Part shown: positions 44,367 to 44,459 of the stretch, piece after piece
How positions within the stretch are numbered: the first letter of the stretch is position 1
Layout of the letters: each line of letters begins with the position of its first letter
Source of the DNA: Bacteroidales bacterium
GTDB lineage: Bacteria; Bacteroidota; Bacteroidia; Bacteroidales; UBA10428
Direction: 5' to 3'
Assembly: GCA_016936215.1 (NCBI GenBank)
Contig: JAFGPL010000204.1
Location: 1 to 44,459, forward strand
DNA length: 44,459 nucleotides
Made by a program: the position numbers and the translations under genes
Notes under the pieces: generated by a model
Databases searched by the model: none
Told to the model about the DNA's origin: nothing
What the model saw: the letters and a program-made list of their open reading frames with translations, nothing else

Positions 44367-44459
44367 AAAACCCTAAAAAATTAAACCTAAAAATTTTGCA
44401 AAAACCCTATGAGAACAATTATTAACCTAACTAAACCTTAAAATTTATGAACCCAACAA

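Overview
The window looks like ordinary chromosome from a Bacteroidota (Bacteroidetes) bacterium, probably Bacteroidales-like. The sequence is AT-rich. Genes almost never carry a Shine-Dalgarno sequence. Several promoters fit the Bacteroidetes pattern TTG/TTTG, about 19 bp, then TAnnTTTG. Family content agrees: an HtpG with a charged insert, a DUF5020 protein, PQQ-like and YD-like secreted proteins, short Ppx/GppA, and TolC/RND/ABC efflux sets. I see no CRISPR array, prophage, transposase, rRNA or classical defence island.

Layout. 1-5.1 kb (minus strand): chaperone HtpG, a secreted protein of unknown function, an orphan LytTR response regulator, a SpoU/TrmH-type RNA methyltransferase and the nucleoid protein HU, which has a clear promoter and terminator. 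5.4-5.6 kb: tRNA-Phe(GAA) with its own promoter and terminator. 5.7-10.9 kb (plus): grpE-dnaJ followed by a NatAB-like ABC exporter and a Ppx/GppA phosphatase, a probable stress-linked operon. 11.3-11.7 kb: a non-coding stretch with a REP-like inverted and tandem repeat.

11.9-18.3 kb is the best regulated unit. A histidine kinase and an NtrC-family sigma-54 activator are transcribed leftwards. An efflux operon (membrane fusion protein, LolD/MacB-type ATPase, TolC-like outer membrane factor) runs rightwards. The intergenic region has a textbook -24/-12 element and, about 110 bp upstream of it, a cluster of GTACGA/TCGTAC sites that also overlaps the activator's own -7 element. The operon lacks the FtsX/MacB-type permease such a system needs.

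18.3-22.2 kb: a small beta-barrel protein, a GNAT acetyltransferase, hisS, an apparently exported Mn-type superoxide dismutase and a small membrane protein. 22.3-28.6 kb: a TetR repressor with a visible promoter and operator, then TolC, lipoprotein membrane fusion protein and RND pump genes in one operon. 28.6-32.5 kb (minus): a GT-C-like membrane protein with a C-terminal beta-sandwich-like region, and an AGCS amino-acid/sodium symporter with an extra domain of about 105 residues. 32.6-34.9 kb: an AT-rich patch holding an unrecognised secreted propeller-like protein and the remains of a broken gene. 34.9-40.5 kb: DUF5020 outer membrane protein, YjjG-type HAD nucleotidase, WbuC-type cupin, a membrane protein, a lipoprotein, PdxH and an FKBP prolyl isomerase. 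40.7-44.3 kb (plus): a TPR-SPOR protein, ClpS, NfeD, flotillin-like FloA, and XseB without XseA.

No wholly new system is evident. The observations most worth checking are the sigma-54 control region of the permease-less ABC operon, the symporter insert, and the decayed gene near 34.4-34.9 kb.
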